Assembly: GCF_013280595.1 (NCBI RefSeq)
Contig: NZ_JAAATY010000038.1
Location: 22,258 to 86,257, forward strand
Direction of reading: 5' to 3'
Source: Kibdelosporangium persicum
Lineage (GTDB): Bacteria; Actinomycetota; Actinomycetes; Mycobacteriales; Pseudonocardiaceae
Length of the DNA stretch: 64,000 bases
Within the stretch, counting starts at the first letter, position 1. Every line of letters starts with the position of its first letter. Of the stretch, positions 18,301 to 26,973 are shown in pieces. Below the pieces are notes generated by a model. That model worked only from the letters and a program-made list of their open reading frames with translations. It searched no databases and had not been told where the DNA came from. A program made the position numbers and the translations under genes.

Positions 18301-21300
18301 TCGGTGCCCAGCTCCCGCAGCATCGCGGGCATCGGGTAGCGGCGGTGCGGCAGCAACTCGGTCTCGGTGGCGAACACCCGTGCCACCAGGTCACGCCAAG
18401 TCGGCACATCGGTGTCCGCGGGGAACGGCACGGTGTTGAGGTACATCCCCGGCACTCGGTCGGCGCCGGCCACCTCCGGCCGCCCGTTGGCGACCAGGCC
18501 GGTGCGGAACCGCTGCTTGCCGGTGACCGCGGACAGCGCCTTGAGATGGGCTGCGTGCAGCACGCTCTTCATCGAGGCGCCCGCCGACGAGGCGAGCGCC
18601 CGCAGCCGCGGTTCGAGGTCCGGGTACGCGACCCGCACCACGATCGGCTCGTCATCCGGCTGCCCGGCCCATGCCTGGGGGATTCGCAGCTTGTCGTGCC
18701 CTTCGACGACACCCGCCCAGTACTCGCGGTCCACTTCGGACAGCAGGGACTCGCGTTCGGCGGCGACGAAGTCGGCGAAGCGCACCGCGGGCGGCGGGAC
18801 CGGGGCAGGTGGCCTGCCGTCACGCAAGTCGCGGTACAGCGCGATGAGTCCGGCGACGACAGAGGTGTGGCTCCAGCCGTCGAGAACGGCGTGGCACTCG
18901 GTGTGGGTCAGCCACCACTCGCCCTCGTCCATCTGGTGCACGTCATAGCGCACCAGCGAGGGCACGGTGACGTCGAACAACTCGGTGCGCTGTGCGACCA
19001 GGTACGCGCGGACCGCGGCCTCCTGCCGTTCGATCGTGTGGCCGCGGAGATCGTCGTAGCCGACCGGTAGTTCCGCGGTGGCGTACACGAGTTGCATCGC
19101 CTCGGAGTAGGTGGACAGATCGAAGCAGGTGCGCAGGATCTCGTGCCGCTCCACCATGATCCGCACGGCCATGCGCAACACTTCGAGGGAGAACGGCTTC
19201 TCGTCACGAACGCGGTAGCAGGAGACGTTCTGGTAGATCGCCCGGTCGGCCACGAGCATCTCGTAGACCATGCCGGCCTGGGTCTCGGCCATCGGATAGG
19301 CGTCGACCACCTCTGCCGGAACCAGTGCGCGGTCGTGCTCGGCGAGCTGCGCGAACGGCGCGACAGGCGATGTGGCAGCCGTCGTGGCGGCCGGGGTGCC
19401 GCCGCAGGTGGCGAGCACGGCCAGTTCGGCCACGGTCTGGTGGGTGAACATGTCGTGCACGGCCAGTTCGACATCCGCGGCACGCAGCGCACCGATCACC
19501 CGGATGGCGCGGATCGAGTCGCCGCCCAGTGCGAAAAAGCTGTCGTGTACGCCGACCGAGCCCGGATCGACGTCGATCGCTGTGGCCACGGCCTCGGCGA
19601 TGAGTCGTTCGAGAGCGTCCCGTGGCTGAACGCGTTCACTGTGGACGGTCAGCTTCGGAGCCGGCAGCGCATCATAGTCGATCTTGCCCGTGGCGGTGAG
19701 CGGGAGCGAGTCGACCGCCGCCCAGTGGACCGGGACCATCGGTTCGGGCAGGATGCCGCGCAGATGTTCCCGTAGCGCGGTGGTGTCGGCTTGCGCGGGC
19801 GTGACGCAGGCGGCAAGCCGTCCGTTGTGGACCGTCACGGCCGCGGTCGTCACGTCCGGGTGCGCGGTCAGCGCGGCCTCGACCTCACCGGGCTCCACCC
19901 GATGTCCGTTGATCTTGACCTGGCGGTCCAGTCTGCCGAGGTACTCGATGGTTCCGTCGGCGTGCCGGCGGGCCAGATCGCCGGTGCGGTAAAGCCGTTC
20001 GCCGGAGCCGCTCATCGGGTCGGGCACGAACCGCTCGGCGGTGCTGCCGGGCTTCGCGTGGTAGCCGCGGGCGAGCTGGACGCCGGCCAGCACGAGTTCG
20101 CCGGGCACGCTGGCCGGGACGGGCCGCAAGCGACTGTCCACAATATACGCACGAGTGTTGGCGACCGGCCGTCCGATTCGGACGGGCTCGCCCGGCGCAC
20201 ACCGTGCCGCGGTGACGTCGATCGATGCTTCTGTCGGTCCGTAGAGGTTGTGCACTTCGCAGCCGATCCGCGCGTGCGTCTCGGCCACCAGGTCGGGGGC
20301 CAGGGCTTCGCCACTGCACACCAACAGCCGCAACGACGGCAGCCGGTCGAACGGCTCGGTCAGGAACGCGCGGAGCATCGACGGGACGAAGTGCGTGACG
20401 GTCACCGACTGTGCCGTGATGGTCTCCGCGAGGTAGCGGGGGTCGCGGTGCCCTCCCGGCCGCGCCACCACCACCATCGCTCCGGTGGTCAGCGGCCACA
20501 GCAGTTCCCACAGCGACACGTCGAAACCGGGTGGGGTCTTGTGCAGCACCCGGTCGTCGGCGCCGAGCCGGTAGGCGTCCTGCATCCACCGGATCCGGTT
20601 GACGATGCCGCGATGGGTGACCACGACCCCTTTGGGCTCGCCCGACGAACCCGACGTGAAGATGAGATATGCCGCGTTGTCCGGATGTGGCCCTGGAATC
20701 GCCGGGGCGAAGCTGGGCTCGTCCTCCAGGTCTGCCAGGTGCTGCTCGGTGATCACCAGCCGGGTGCCGCAGGATGCGGCAAGCGCCTCGATCCGTCGCG
20801 TGGGCAGTTCCGGGTCAAGCGGCAGGTACACGCCGCCCGCCTGCCACACCGCGAGTACGGCGGCCACGTGGTCGGAGCTCCGGTCGAGGTGCACGCCGAC
20901 CACGGTCTCCGGTCCGACACCGAGCCCGCGCAACCGGTGTGCCAACCGGTTCGCCCGGGTGTGCAGCTCGGCGTAGGTCAAGGAGGAGTCGTCCGTGACG
21001 ACCGCGAGGGCGTCCGGAGTGGACAGTGCGGTGGCGGCCAGCATGCCGGGAAGGGTCGTCTCGGGCCATGCCACGGCAGTGTCGTTGCACTCCACCAGGA
21101 CACGGTGCCGCTCGATGTCACCGAGCATGTCCAGTGCGCCGATCCGGGTGTGCGGGGCGGCGGCCGCGGCCGTCAGCAGGCGGACGTAGTGATCGGCGAC
21201 GCGCTGTGCGGTCGCGCGGTCGAACAGGGCGGTCGCGAAGACCACGGCGCCGCGCAGTGAGCCGTCCGGCTGTTCGGTGATCGACACGGACAGGTCGACC

Positions 21301-22538
21301 TTGGCGGAGGTGTCGCCGACCGGGACGTTCTCGAAGGTGAGCCCACCGGCGGTGACCGGCGCCTCGGTGCCGTCCTGCCAGACGAACATCGTGGCGAACA
21401 ACGGGTTGGCGGACGGGTCGCGCGCCGGGTCCAGCGCCTTGACCAGCCGCTCGAACGGCAGGTCCTGATGGGCGAACGCCTCCAGCGCGCCGCCGCGGAC
21501 CCGATCGACCGCCTCAGCGAACGTCGGATCGCCGGAGAGGTCCGTGCGCAGCACGAGCGTGTTGAGGAACAGGCCGACCGCGTCCTGCAGCCGGGAATGG
21601 TCACGGCAGGCGACTGGAACGCCGACGGTGACGTCGGCCTGACCGGCGTAACGGGCGAGCAGCACCTGGAACGCGGCGAGTAACACCATGAAGGGCGACG
21701 CCCGGTGCTGCCGTGCCAGGGCACGCAGAGTGTCGGCAAGAGGTGCGGGGACGGTGAACGGCAGCGCGTCACCCGAGCTGTCGCGTATCGGCGGTCGGGC
21801 ACGGTCGGTGGGCAGCGCGACCGGTGTCACGCCTGCCAGCCGCTCGCGCCAGTAGCCGAGCTGACGGTCCAGCTTGCCGGAGGTCTGTTCGCGTTGCCAC
21901 GCCGCGAAATCGGCGTACTGCACCGGGCCGGCGATCGCCGGTTCGACACCAGCCACGGCGGCGGCGTAGCGCTTCCATAGCTCGCGTACCACGACGCCGT
22001 CGGACCATTCGTCGCTCGCGATGTGGTGTGTGGTGAGTACGAGCAGATGTGTGCCCTGGGGCTGTGCCACAAGCCTTGCCAGGAACACCGGACCTGTCGC
22101 CAGGTCGACTGCCCGACGGTCGGTCGCCACTTGATCGGCCACGGTCCGGTCGTGGTCGGTCGCGGCGATGTGGCGCAGGTCGGTGTAGCGAAGGGGCACC
22201 GCGCCAGGTGGGTCGATCAGTGCGACCGGCTCGTTGTCGGCGACGGCGTACCGGGTGCGCAGGACCTCATGGTTGGCCGCGATTCCGTTCAGCGCCGTGT
22301 GCAGCGCGGTTCGATCGAGTGGTCCGGTCAGGCGCAGCCCGATCGAGCTGACGTACTCGCCGCCGCCGGGCCGTAGCTGATCGAGAATCCACATGCGGCG
22401 TTGTTCCCAGGACAGCGCCAGCGGCCCGGCCCGGGACACGCGGCGGATACCGTCGTCGGCCCGCTGCGCCGTGTGACCGGCGAGGCGCTGCCGGAGTAGT
22501 TGTTCCCGGAGGGCCACTGAGTCGAGAATCTCCGTCAT
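15393..22538 (-). CDS. Dimodular NRPS: C-A(Ser)-PCP-C-A-PCP-TE
   Basis: 2381 residues from ATG 22538 (weak GAGATGAGA upstream); longer in-frame starts lie over the promoter of the divergent gene. Order: C1 with HHIASDE; A1; PCP1 (GGDSI, Ser about 1008); C2; A2; PCP2 (GGHSL, Ser about 2049); TE. My manual A1 pocket reading is D-V-W-H-V-S-L-I-D, nearly the known serine code. A2 reads D-V-W-S-F-A-A-V-Y, an apolar pocket I cannot assign. C2 has ECHAVLDG near 1215: Cys replaces the first His of HHxxxDG. The TE has AWCGG near 2182, so Cys replaces the Ser nucleophile, with His in PGDHGG. No epimerisation or methylation domain is present. A downstream aminotransferase is cotranscribed. Confidence 0.95.
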   Translation of the reverse strand: MTEILDSVALREQLLRQRLAGHTAQRADDGIRRVSRAGPLALSWEQRRMWILDQLRPGGGEYVSSIGLRLTGPLDRTALHTALNGIAANHEVLRTRYAVADNEPVALIDPPGAVPLRYTDLRHIAATDHDRTVADQVATDRRAVDLATGPVFLARLVAQPQGTHLLVLTTHHIASDEWSDGVVVRELWKRYAAAVAGVEPAIAGPVQYADFAAWQREQTSGKLDRQLGYWRERLAGVTPVALPTDRARPPIRDSSGDALPFTVPAPLADTLRALARQHRASPFMVLLAAFQVLLARYAGQADVTVGVPVACRDHSRLQDAVGLFLNTLVLRTDLSGDPTFAEAVDRVRGGALEAFAHQDLPFERLVKALDPARDPSANPLFATMFVWQDGTEAPVTAGGLTFENVPVGDTSAKVDLSVSITEQPDGSLRGAVVFATALFDRATAQRVADHYVRLLTAAAAAPHTRIGALDMLGDIERHRVLVECNDTAVAWPETTLPGMLAATALSTPDALAVVTDDSSLTYAELHTRANRLAHRLRGLGVGPETVVGVHLDRSSDHVAAVLAVWQAGGVYLPLDPELPTRRIEALAASCGTRLVITEQHLADLEDEPSFAPAIPGPHPDNAAYLIFTSGSSGEPKGVVVTHRGIVNRIRWMQDAYRLGADDRVLHKTPPGFDVSLWELLWPLTTGAMVVVARPGGHRDPRYLAETITAQSVTVTHFVPSMLRAFLTEPFDRLPSLRLLVCSGEALAPDLVAETHARIGCEVHNLYGPTEASIDVTAARCAPGEPVRIGRPVANTRAYIVDSRLRPVPASVPGELVLAGVQLARGYHAKPGSTAERFVPDPMSGSGERLYRTGDLARRHADGTIEYLGRLDRQVKINGHRVEPGEVEAALTAHPDVTTAAVTVHNGRLAACVTPAQADTTALREHLRGILPEPMVPVHWAAVDSLPLTATGKIDYDALPAPKLTVHSERVQPRDALERLIAEAVATAIDVDPGSVGVHDSFFALGGDSIRAIRVIGALRAADVELAVHDMFTHQTVAELAVLATCGGTPAATTAATSPVAPFAQLAEHDRALVPAEVVDAYPMAETQAGMVYEMLVADRAIYQNVSCYRVRDEKPFSLEVLRMAVRIMVERHEILRTCFDLSTYSEAMQLVYATAELPVGYDDLRGHTIERQEAAVRAYLVAQRTELFDVTVPSLVRYDVHQMDEGEWWLTHTECHAVLDGWSHTSVVAGLIALYRDLRDGRPPAPVPPPAVRFADFVAAERESLLSEVDREYWAGVVEGHDKLRIPQAWAGQPDDEPIVVRVAYPDLEPRLRALASSAGASMKSVLHAAHLKALSAVTGKQRFRTGLVANGRPEVAGADRVPGMYLNTVPFPADTDVPTWRDLVARVFATETELLPHRRYPMPAMLRELGTDGPLADVAFTYLDFHVLAGDSTVDLVDDFSPSEMPIITVAFPGHLTLDARPDRIDRARVELLGRTYRHVLEAMAADPAGNPRSIGLPPADREATLRHHTVRAHPTGSLVHQLVESHAAATPDAAAVIQDDRVVSYGELDREANQLAHHLIALGVGPESSVGLYLPKTPELVVAQLATLKAGGAFLPLDPDLPGARVRHMIADAAPKVVLTTRELRASTPAGETAVLTIDSLGTAEGMPDVPDVTVTTDTLAYVIYTSGSTGRPKGVAVPHGPLLDLRHVSREHVDVGPGDHVSQFASMSFDVSVWETVLALTNGATLVLPSPSAGPGDLGAQSGLITHMSLPPAMLGMLRPESFPRLRHLFSAGEALPGDEAARWSRHVRVTNAYGPTEATVYATLNHIDAITDDPWPPIGSPLDNVRAYVLDANGHPVPDGVRGELYLGGTGLARGYLNQPGLTADRFVPDPFGAVPGARMYRTGDVVSRMADGALRYHGRGDHQVKVRGFRIELGEVEQVLTAHPRVEAAAVTVHRPGTRDATLVAYTRPADGPSPAELREHLRARLPEHMVPTYYVALDRFPLTTAGKTDRAALPSPQGSRSAAATHVDPRNPLEQALAEAWADALHVERIGIHDDFFDLGGHSLAMMRVITRLRETQGLRLTFRSFLEKPTIAGLAGRLAAEPPAADGSAPSRALMWLRRTGSRAPLFCVHPGGGSAHWYQRLLPHLDAEIPLAAFEWPDLGSRTDLPSVRELAGRHYAELREARPHGPYRLFAWCGGSAIAAEMAGRLVAEGEQVTFFLLDPVLDASTRPQMHDHSAKVRRLEHLVNLIARVGDAADTPEHRAEIRELYRDVSTDIDEHVGMDLPERGVGAAWPRTVRIWRETMDAILRYPHRHFPGKLHLLAGDALADSTHIVSSGQCFAGYVARWEALSGEGVDVHRVPGDHGGVMKPSNVPSLCEVLNTVIAQAEAAEAVT

Positions 22539-22702
22539 CGCTGTCTCATCTCGTCCGGGTCCACGTGTCCGACCCCAGCCTGCGGGTTCGTCGCTCGCGG
22601 GCCAAAGAGGAGAAATCGCAGCGATGGGTGTCTGCCGACGCGCCGGCTTCACCGCGCGTTCTTCCCTCCTGCGGTCCGCTGACCGGCCGGACGCTCGAAG
22701 AC

Positions 22703-23683
22703 ATGACAACAGTGGCGTTGAAGGCGGTGGCCTTCTCGTGGCCGGATCGTGCCGTCGCGGTCGCGGGGCTGCCTGGTCGTGCGGTGCTGGGCGCGACAGA
22801 GCGGGAGACGTTGGCCGGTCTCGGTATCGAACGGATACGTGCGGACGACGCCGTGAGCGGGTTCGAGCTCGCGGCAGGCGCCGCGCGCCAGGCACTCAGC
22901 CGGGCCGGTGTGGCCCCGGCCGACGTCGGTGCGCTCGTGGTGATCGAGCCGCGCTCGCCGGAGACGTTGATGAGCTCCGAAGCGACCCGTCTGCAGGCGG
23001 CCCTCGGTGCCGGCCGGGCGGTGGTGTTCAGCGTGGGCGGCCTCGGGTGCGTGTCGGTCACCCCGGCGCTGCTGGCCGCCCGCGGGCTGGTCGCCGCCGA
23101 CGCGGACATGGACAACGTCCTGGTGGTGCACGGCAGCAAGCCGGTGACACCACTTCGGTACCGGCACCCGGTCACGGTCAACGGCGACGGCGGTATGGCC
23201 GCCGTGATTTCCCGGCAGGGCCGCGTTCGGATCGTGGATATCCTGCAGGAGACCAACGGCGACTACTGGGATCTGTTCGCTGTGGACTATCGCGACCGCC
23301 CGTCAGCCCGTTGGCGTGAGCGGTGCCGGGATCTTCATGACTACTCGTTCGCCCTCGCTGTGGAATCCGGCAACCGGCTCAGGGCGTTGTACACGAAACT
23401 CCTGGAGCGCAACGACCTTCGTGCCGAGGACATCGACGGCCACATCGGCCACAACCTCTCAGTGGGATCGCTGCGGTTCGTCGAGGACGCTCTCGGCGTC
23501 AGGATCGCAGGAACCTGCTTTGACAACCTGCGCCAGTACGGGCATCTCGGCCCGAACGACGTCCTGCTGAACCTGCAGGTCGCCATGGAGAACGGCGAGT
23601 TGTGCGACGGTCAGCGCGTGCTGCTGGTCAACTCCAGCCCGGTGGCCGCCTGGAGCATGGTGCTGGTCGAGATCGGCGGCTGA
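22703..23683 (+). CDS. KAS-III-like acyltransferase/ketosynthase
   Basis: 326 residues, thiolase fold of the FabH (KAS III) group. Cys116 in VGGLGCVSVTPAL is the acyl site. The usual His and Asn are represented by GHNLSVGS (near 250) and CFDNLRQYGHLG (near 275), not the canonical HQAN and GNTSAAS. Relatives either start chains by decarboxylative condensation or act as acyltransferases in actinomycete secondary metabolism. It is divergent from the dimodular NRPS. Start ATG 22703 has only a weak GAAG site; an earlier GTG around 22628, downstream of GAGGAG, is possible. Likely loads a starter acyl group or makes a final ester. Confidence 0.85.
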   Translation: MTTVALKAVAFSWPDRAVAVAGLPGRAVLGATERETLAGLGIERIRADDAVSGFELAAGAARQALSRAGVAPADVGALVVIEPRSPETLMSSEATRLQAALGAGRAVVFSVGGLGCVSVTPALLAARGLVAADADMDNVLVVHGSKPVTPLRYRHPVTVNGDGGMAAVISRQGRVRIVDILQETNGDYWDLFAVDYRDRPSARWRERCRDLHDYSFALAVESGNRLRALYTKLLERNDLRAEDIDGHIGHNLSVGSLRFVEDALGVRIAGTCFDNLRQYGHLGPNDVLLNLQVAMENGELCDGQRVLLVNSSPVAAWSMVLVEIGG

Positions 23684-23714
23684 TCGGCTCCTCGACGCGG
23701 GGAGCCGATCAGCC
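23678..23714. terminator. Bidirectional terminator hairpin
   Basis: Perfect 14-base-pair stem (23678-23691 with 23701-23714) and a 9-base loop, overlapping the stop of the KAS-III-like gene and ending 14 bases before the stop of the convergent NRPS gene. Confidence 0.88.
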
Positions 23715-23727
23715 TTCTGGCGACAAC

Positions 23728-26700
23728 TCAGTTCTTGACCCGCCGGCGGGCCGTGAGCGCAGGCACGGTGCGCTGCTGGGGCATCCGCGGGTAATCCGGG
23801 AGCGCACTCGCGAGCTCCGCCACCGTGCCGTGGTCGAACAAGCCGCGGACCGGTACGTCGATGCCGAGTGCGGCGCGCAGCCGGACCGCGACCCTGGTGG
23901 CCAGCAGGGAGTGCCCGCCGATTTCGAAGAAGTTCTCGTGCACGCCGATCCGGGGGCTGCCCAGGACTTCACGCCACACGTCGGCCACGGCGCGCTCGGC
24001 GGGTGTACGCGGCGCGACGTGGTCCACTGTGGAGCTTGCCGGAGCGTCGGGGACCGGCAGCGCGTTGCGGTCGATTTTGCCGTTCGGTGTCAGCGGCAGT
24101 TCGTCGAGCGTGACGAACACCGCCGGGACCATGTAGTCCGGCAGTGTCTCGAGCAGGAAGGCTCGCAGCCGCTCGGGCGCCGGGACGTCGCCGGTCAGGT
24201 AGGCGATCAGCCGGTCGCCCGCCGGGTGCACCACGGACGCGTTGATCCCTGGGTGGGCAAGCAGGGCGGCCTCGATCTCACCCGGTTCGATCCGGTGTCC
24301 TCTGATCTTCACCTGGTGGTCACGCCTGCCGAGGATCTCGACCGCCCCGTTCTCGTGCCTGCGGGCCAGGTCTCCGGTGCGGTAGAGCCGTGCTCCCGGC
24401 CGCGTGGCATGCGGGTCGGGCACGAACGCCGCCGCGGTCGTACCGGGCCGGTTGTGGTAGCCCCAAGCCAAACCGGTACCGCCGATGTGCAGTTCGCCGA
24501 CCGCACCGACAGGCACCGGCTCCAGCCGTGAGTCGAGCACGTGCACGGCGTAGTTGGCCACCGGTGTCCATGCCACGACGTGGCCGTCACCGTCGAGCCG
24601 GGCCGTGGTCGCCCAGACCGTGGCCTCGGTCGGGCCGTAGAGGTCCCACACCGTCGCGCCGTCGGCCGCGAGCCGCCGGGCGAGTTCCCGGGGCAGTTTC
24701 TCGCCACCGGACAGCACGGTCAACCATGGCGGTGCCGACCAGCCGGAGTCGAGCAGCATCCGCAAGTAGGCCGGAGTGGCCTGCAACGCCGCCGGCCGGA
24801 CAGTGTCGATCAGGCCGGCCATCCGGAGCGGATCCCTGGCCTCCTCGGTGCCCGCCACCACCACCTGCCCGCCGACGAGCAGCGGCAGGTAGAGCTCCAG
24901 TGCCGAGATGTCGAACGACACCGTGGTCAGCGCGATCACGGCGGCGCACCGGCGCAGGCCGGGTCTGTCCACCATGGACATCAGGAAGTTGGTCAGCGCC
25001 CGGTGACCGATCAGCACGCCCTTGGGCCTGCCGGTCGACCCGGACGTGTAGATCACGTAGGCGAGATCCCCGGGCGCGCCGGTCAGTCCGTGCGTGGGAT
25101 GCCTGGCGATCGCCGCGCTGTCGCGATCGAGCAGGACGGTGTCGGCTGCGGGCAACCGTGCCGCGAGGGAATCCTGCGTGATCACCAGTCGCGCACCGGC
25201 GTCTTCGAGGACAAAACCGATGCGATGGCTCGGATAGCCGGGGTCGATGGGCAGGTAGGCACCGCCCGCCTTGAGCACGGCGAGGAACGCGACGACAAGG
25301 TCCGCGCCGCGCTCGAGGTGGACGCCGACGAGCGTGCCCGGTCCGACGCCGAGGGTACGCAGGTGGTGCGCCAGCTGATTGGTTCTGCCGTCGAGTTGCC
25401 CGTAGGTCAGCTCCACGTCCCCAGACCTGACGGCGATCGCGTCCGGTGAGAACAGTGCTTCCCGTTCGAACAACTGGGACACGGTCAAATCCGGCACCGC
25501 GCGGCCGGTGTCGTTCCATTCCTCCAGCAACCGCCGGCGTTGCTTGCCGGGCAACGGCTTCAGCCGCCGCGCGAGGTCCGCGACCGGGACGTCGGGCTCG
25601 GCGAGAACGGAGTGCAGGAGTTCGGCATAGCCGTGCGCGAACTGCTCCATCGTCTCGTGGTCGAACAGGGCGGTGGCGTACTGAAGGCAAGCGACGATGT
25701 CCCCGCCGGGACGCAGGGTGAGATCGAGGAAGAGGTCCATCGGCGATCCGGGAAGCGGGGTCTGGACCAGTTCGGTGTCCAGGCCGGGCAGCGCCACGGG
25801 TTCGTGGGCGGCGTTGAGCAAGGAGAAGGACGCCTGGCAGAGCGGATTGCGGGACAGGTCCCGTTCGGTGGTCAGCTCGGTGACGATGCGCTCGAACGGT
25901 GCCTCTGCGTGCGAGAAGGCGGCGAGCGCGCCGTCCCGGACCCGGCGCAGTACCGTCGTGAACGACGGCCGGCCGGACAAGTCGGTGCGCAGCACGACGG
26001 TGTTGACGAACAGGCCGATCAGTTTCTCCGCGCCGGCCAGGCCACGCCCCGCGACCGGCGCGCCGACCGCGAGATCCGTCTGCCCGGTGTACCGGGCCAG
26101 CACCGCCTTGAACACCGCGAGCAGCACCATGAACCTGGTCGCCCGGTGCTGCCGGGCGAACCGGTCGACCTCGATGACGACGTCCGCGGCCAAGGTGAAC
26201 CGCACGGCGTCGCCCTTGCCGTCCCAGAACGCCGGTCTGGGCCGGTCGGCGGGCAGGTCGAGCGGGGCGAGCCCGGCCAGCCGGTCACGCCAGTAGCCGA
26301 GCTCCCGGCTCAGCCGCGGTCCGGCCAGGCGTTCGTGCTGCCACTCGGCGAAGTCCGCGTACTGCACCGGAAGCGGCGGGAGCGGCTCGCCGCGATAGGC
26401 GGCCGCCAGCTCGCGCATGAGCACATCCCACGACCGGCCGTCGACCGCGATGTGGTGGAACACCAGCAGCAGCAGGTGATCGTCAGGGCGGAGGCACGCG
26501 AGCTTCGCCCGCAGTGGTGGCGCGACAGCGAGGTCGACCGGCCGCCGGATCTCCTGCCGGATGAACTCGGCGGGATCCCGCACCACGACCGTCTCGAGCC
26601 GGACACCGGCGGATTCGTCGACCAGCTGCCTGGGTTCCCCGTCGACCGTGCCGAACCTGGTGCGCAACACCTCGTGCCGGTCGATGATCACGCTCAGGGC

Positions 26701-26871
26701 CTTGGCGAGCGCCTCGGTGTCGAGTTCGCCGCGGAGGCGCAGCGCCAGCGGCAGCAGGTAGTCCGCCGAGCCCGGCCTGAGCTGGTCGAGGAACCACAGC
26801 CGCTGCTGCGCGAACGACGTCTTCCTCGGCACGCCGGCGCGTCCGGCGCCGTCCATCGCACAGCTGTCCAC
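23728..26871 (-). CDS. Monomodular NRPS: C-A(Gly)-PCP
   Basis: 1047 residues. C domain with intact HHIAVDG; A domain; PCP with Ser about 988 (GGHSLLA). There is no thioesterase or other release domain, so it must pass its chain to another protein, most simply the dimodular NRPS. The A pocket read by hand is D-I-L-Q-L-G-L-V-W, one conservative change from the published glycine code. GTG at 26871 is the best start: GGAGG lies six bases upstream, whereas the ATG at 26856 has none at the right distance. It follows two LuxR-type regulator genes on the same strand. Confidence 0.93.
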   Translation of the reverse strand: MDSCAMDGAGRAGVPRKTSFAQQRLWFLDQLRPGSADYLLPLALRLRGELDTEALAKALSVIIDRHEVLRTRFGTVDGEPRQLVDESAGVRLETVVVRDPAEFIRQEIRRPVDLAVAPPLRAKLACLRPDDHLLLLVFHHIAVDGRSWDVLMRELAAAYRGEPLPPLPVQYADFAEWQHERLAGPRLSRELGYWRDRLAGLAPLDLPADRPRPAFWDGKGDAVRFTLAADVVIEVDRFARQHRATRFMVLLAVFKAVLARYTGQTDLAVGAPVAGRGLAGAEKLIGLFVNTVVLRTDLSGRPSFTTVLRRVRDGALAAFSHAEAPFERIVTELTTERDLSRNPLCQASFSLLNAAHEPVALPGLDTELVQTPLPGSPMDLFLDLTLRPGGDIVACLQYATALFDHETMEQFAHGYAELLHSVLAEPDVPVADLARRLKPLPGKQRRRLLEEWNDTGRAVPDLTVSQLFEREALFSPDAIAVRSGDVELTYGQLDGRTNQLAHHLRTLGVGPGTLVGVHLERGADLVVAFLAVLKAGGAYLPIDPGYPSHRIGFVLEDAGARLVITQDSLAARLPAADTVLLDRDSAAIARHPTHGLTGAPGDLAYVIYTSGSTGRPKGVLIGHRALTNFLMSMVDRPGLRRCAAVIALTTVSFDISALELYLPLLVGGQVVVAGTEEARDPLRMAGLIDTVRPAALQATPAYLRMLLDSGWSAPPWLTVLSGGEKLPRELARRLAADGATVWDLYGPTEATVWATTARLDGDGHVVAWTPVANYAVHVLDSRLEPVPVGAVGELHIGGTGLAWGYHNRPGTTAAAFVPDPHATRPGARLYRTGDLARRHENGAVEILGRRDHQVKIRGHRIEPGEIEAALLAHPGINASVVHPAGDRLIAYLTGDVPAPERLRAFLLETLPDYMVPAVFVTLDELPLTPNGKIDRNALPVPDAPASSTVDHVAPRTPAERAVADVWREVLGSPRIGVHENFFEIGGHSLLATRVAVRLRAALGIDVPVRGLFDHGTVAELASALPDYPRMPQQRTVPALTARRRVKN

Positions 26872-26973
26872 TGTAGACCTCCACGCACTGGGGTTGCACC
26901 AAGAGTCGCGCCGGGCCGTACCCGCTCGCCAGGGAAGGACCGGCACGTGTCCGCGAACTGTTCGCCTGCCGGT

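Noticed and set aside
17226..19070. A 614-codon open frame on the plus strand
   Set aside because: Antisense to the NRPS, without ribosome site or domain; shadow of the real gene.
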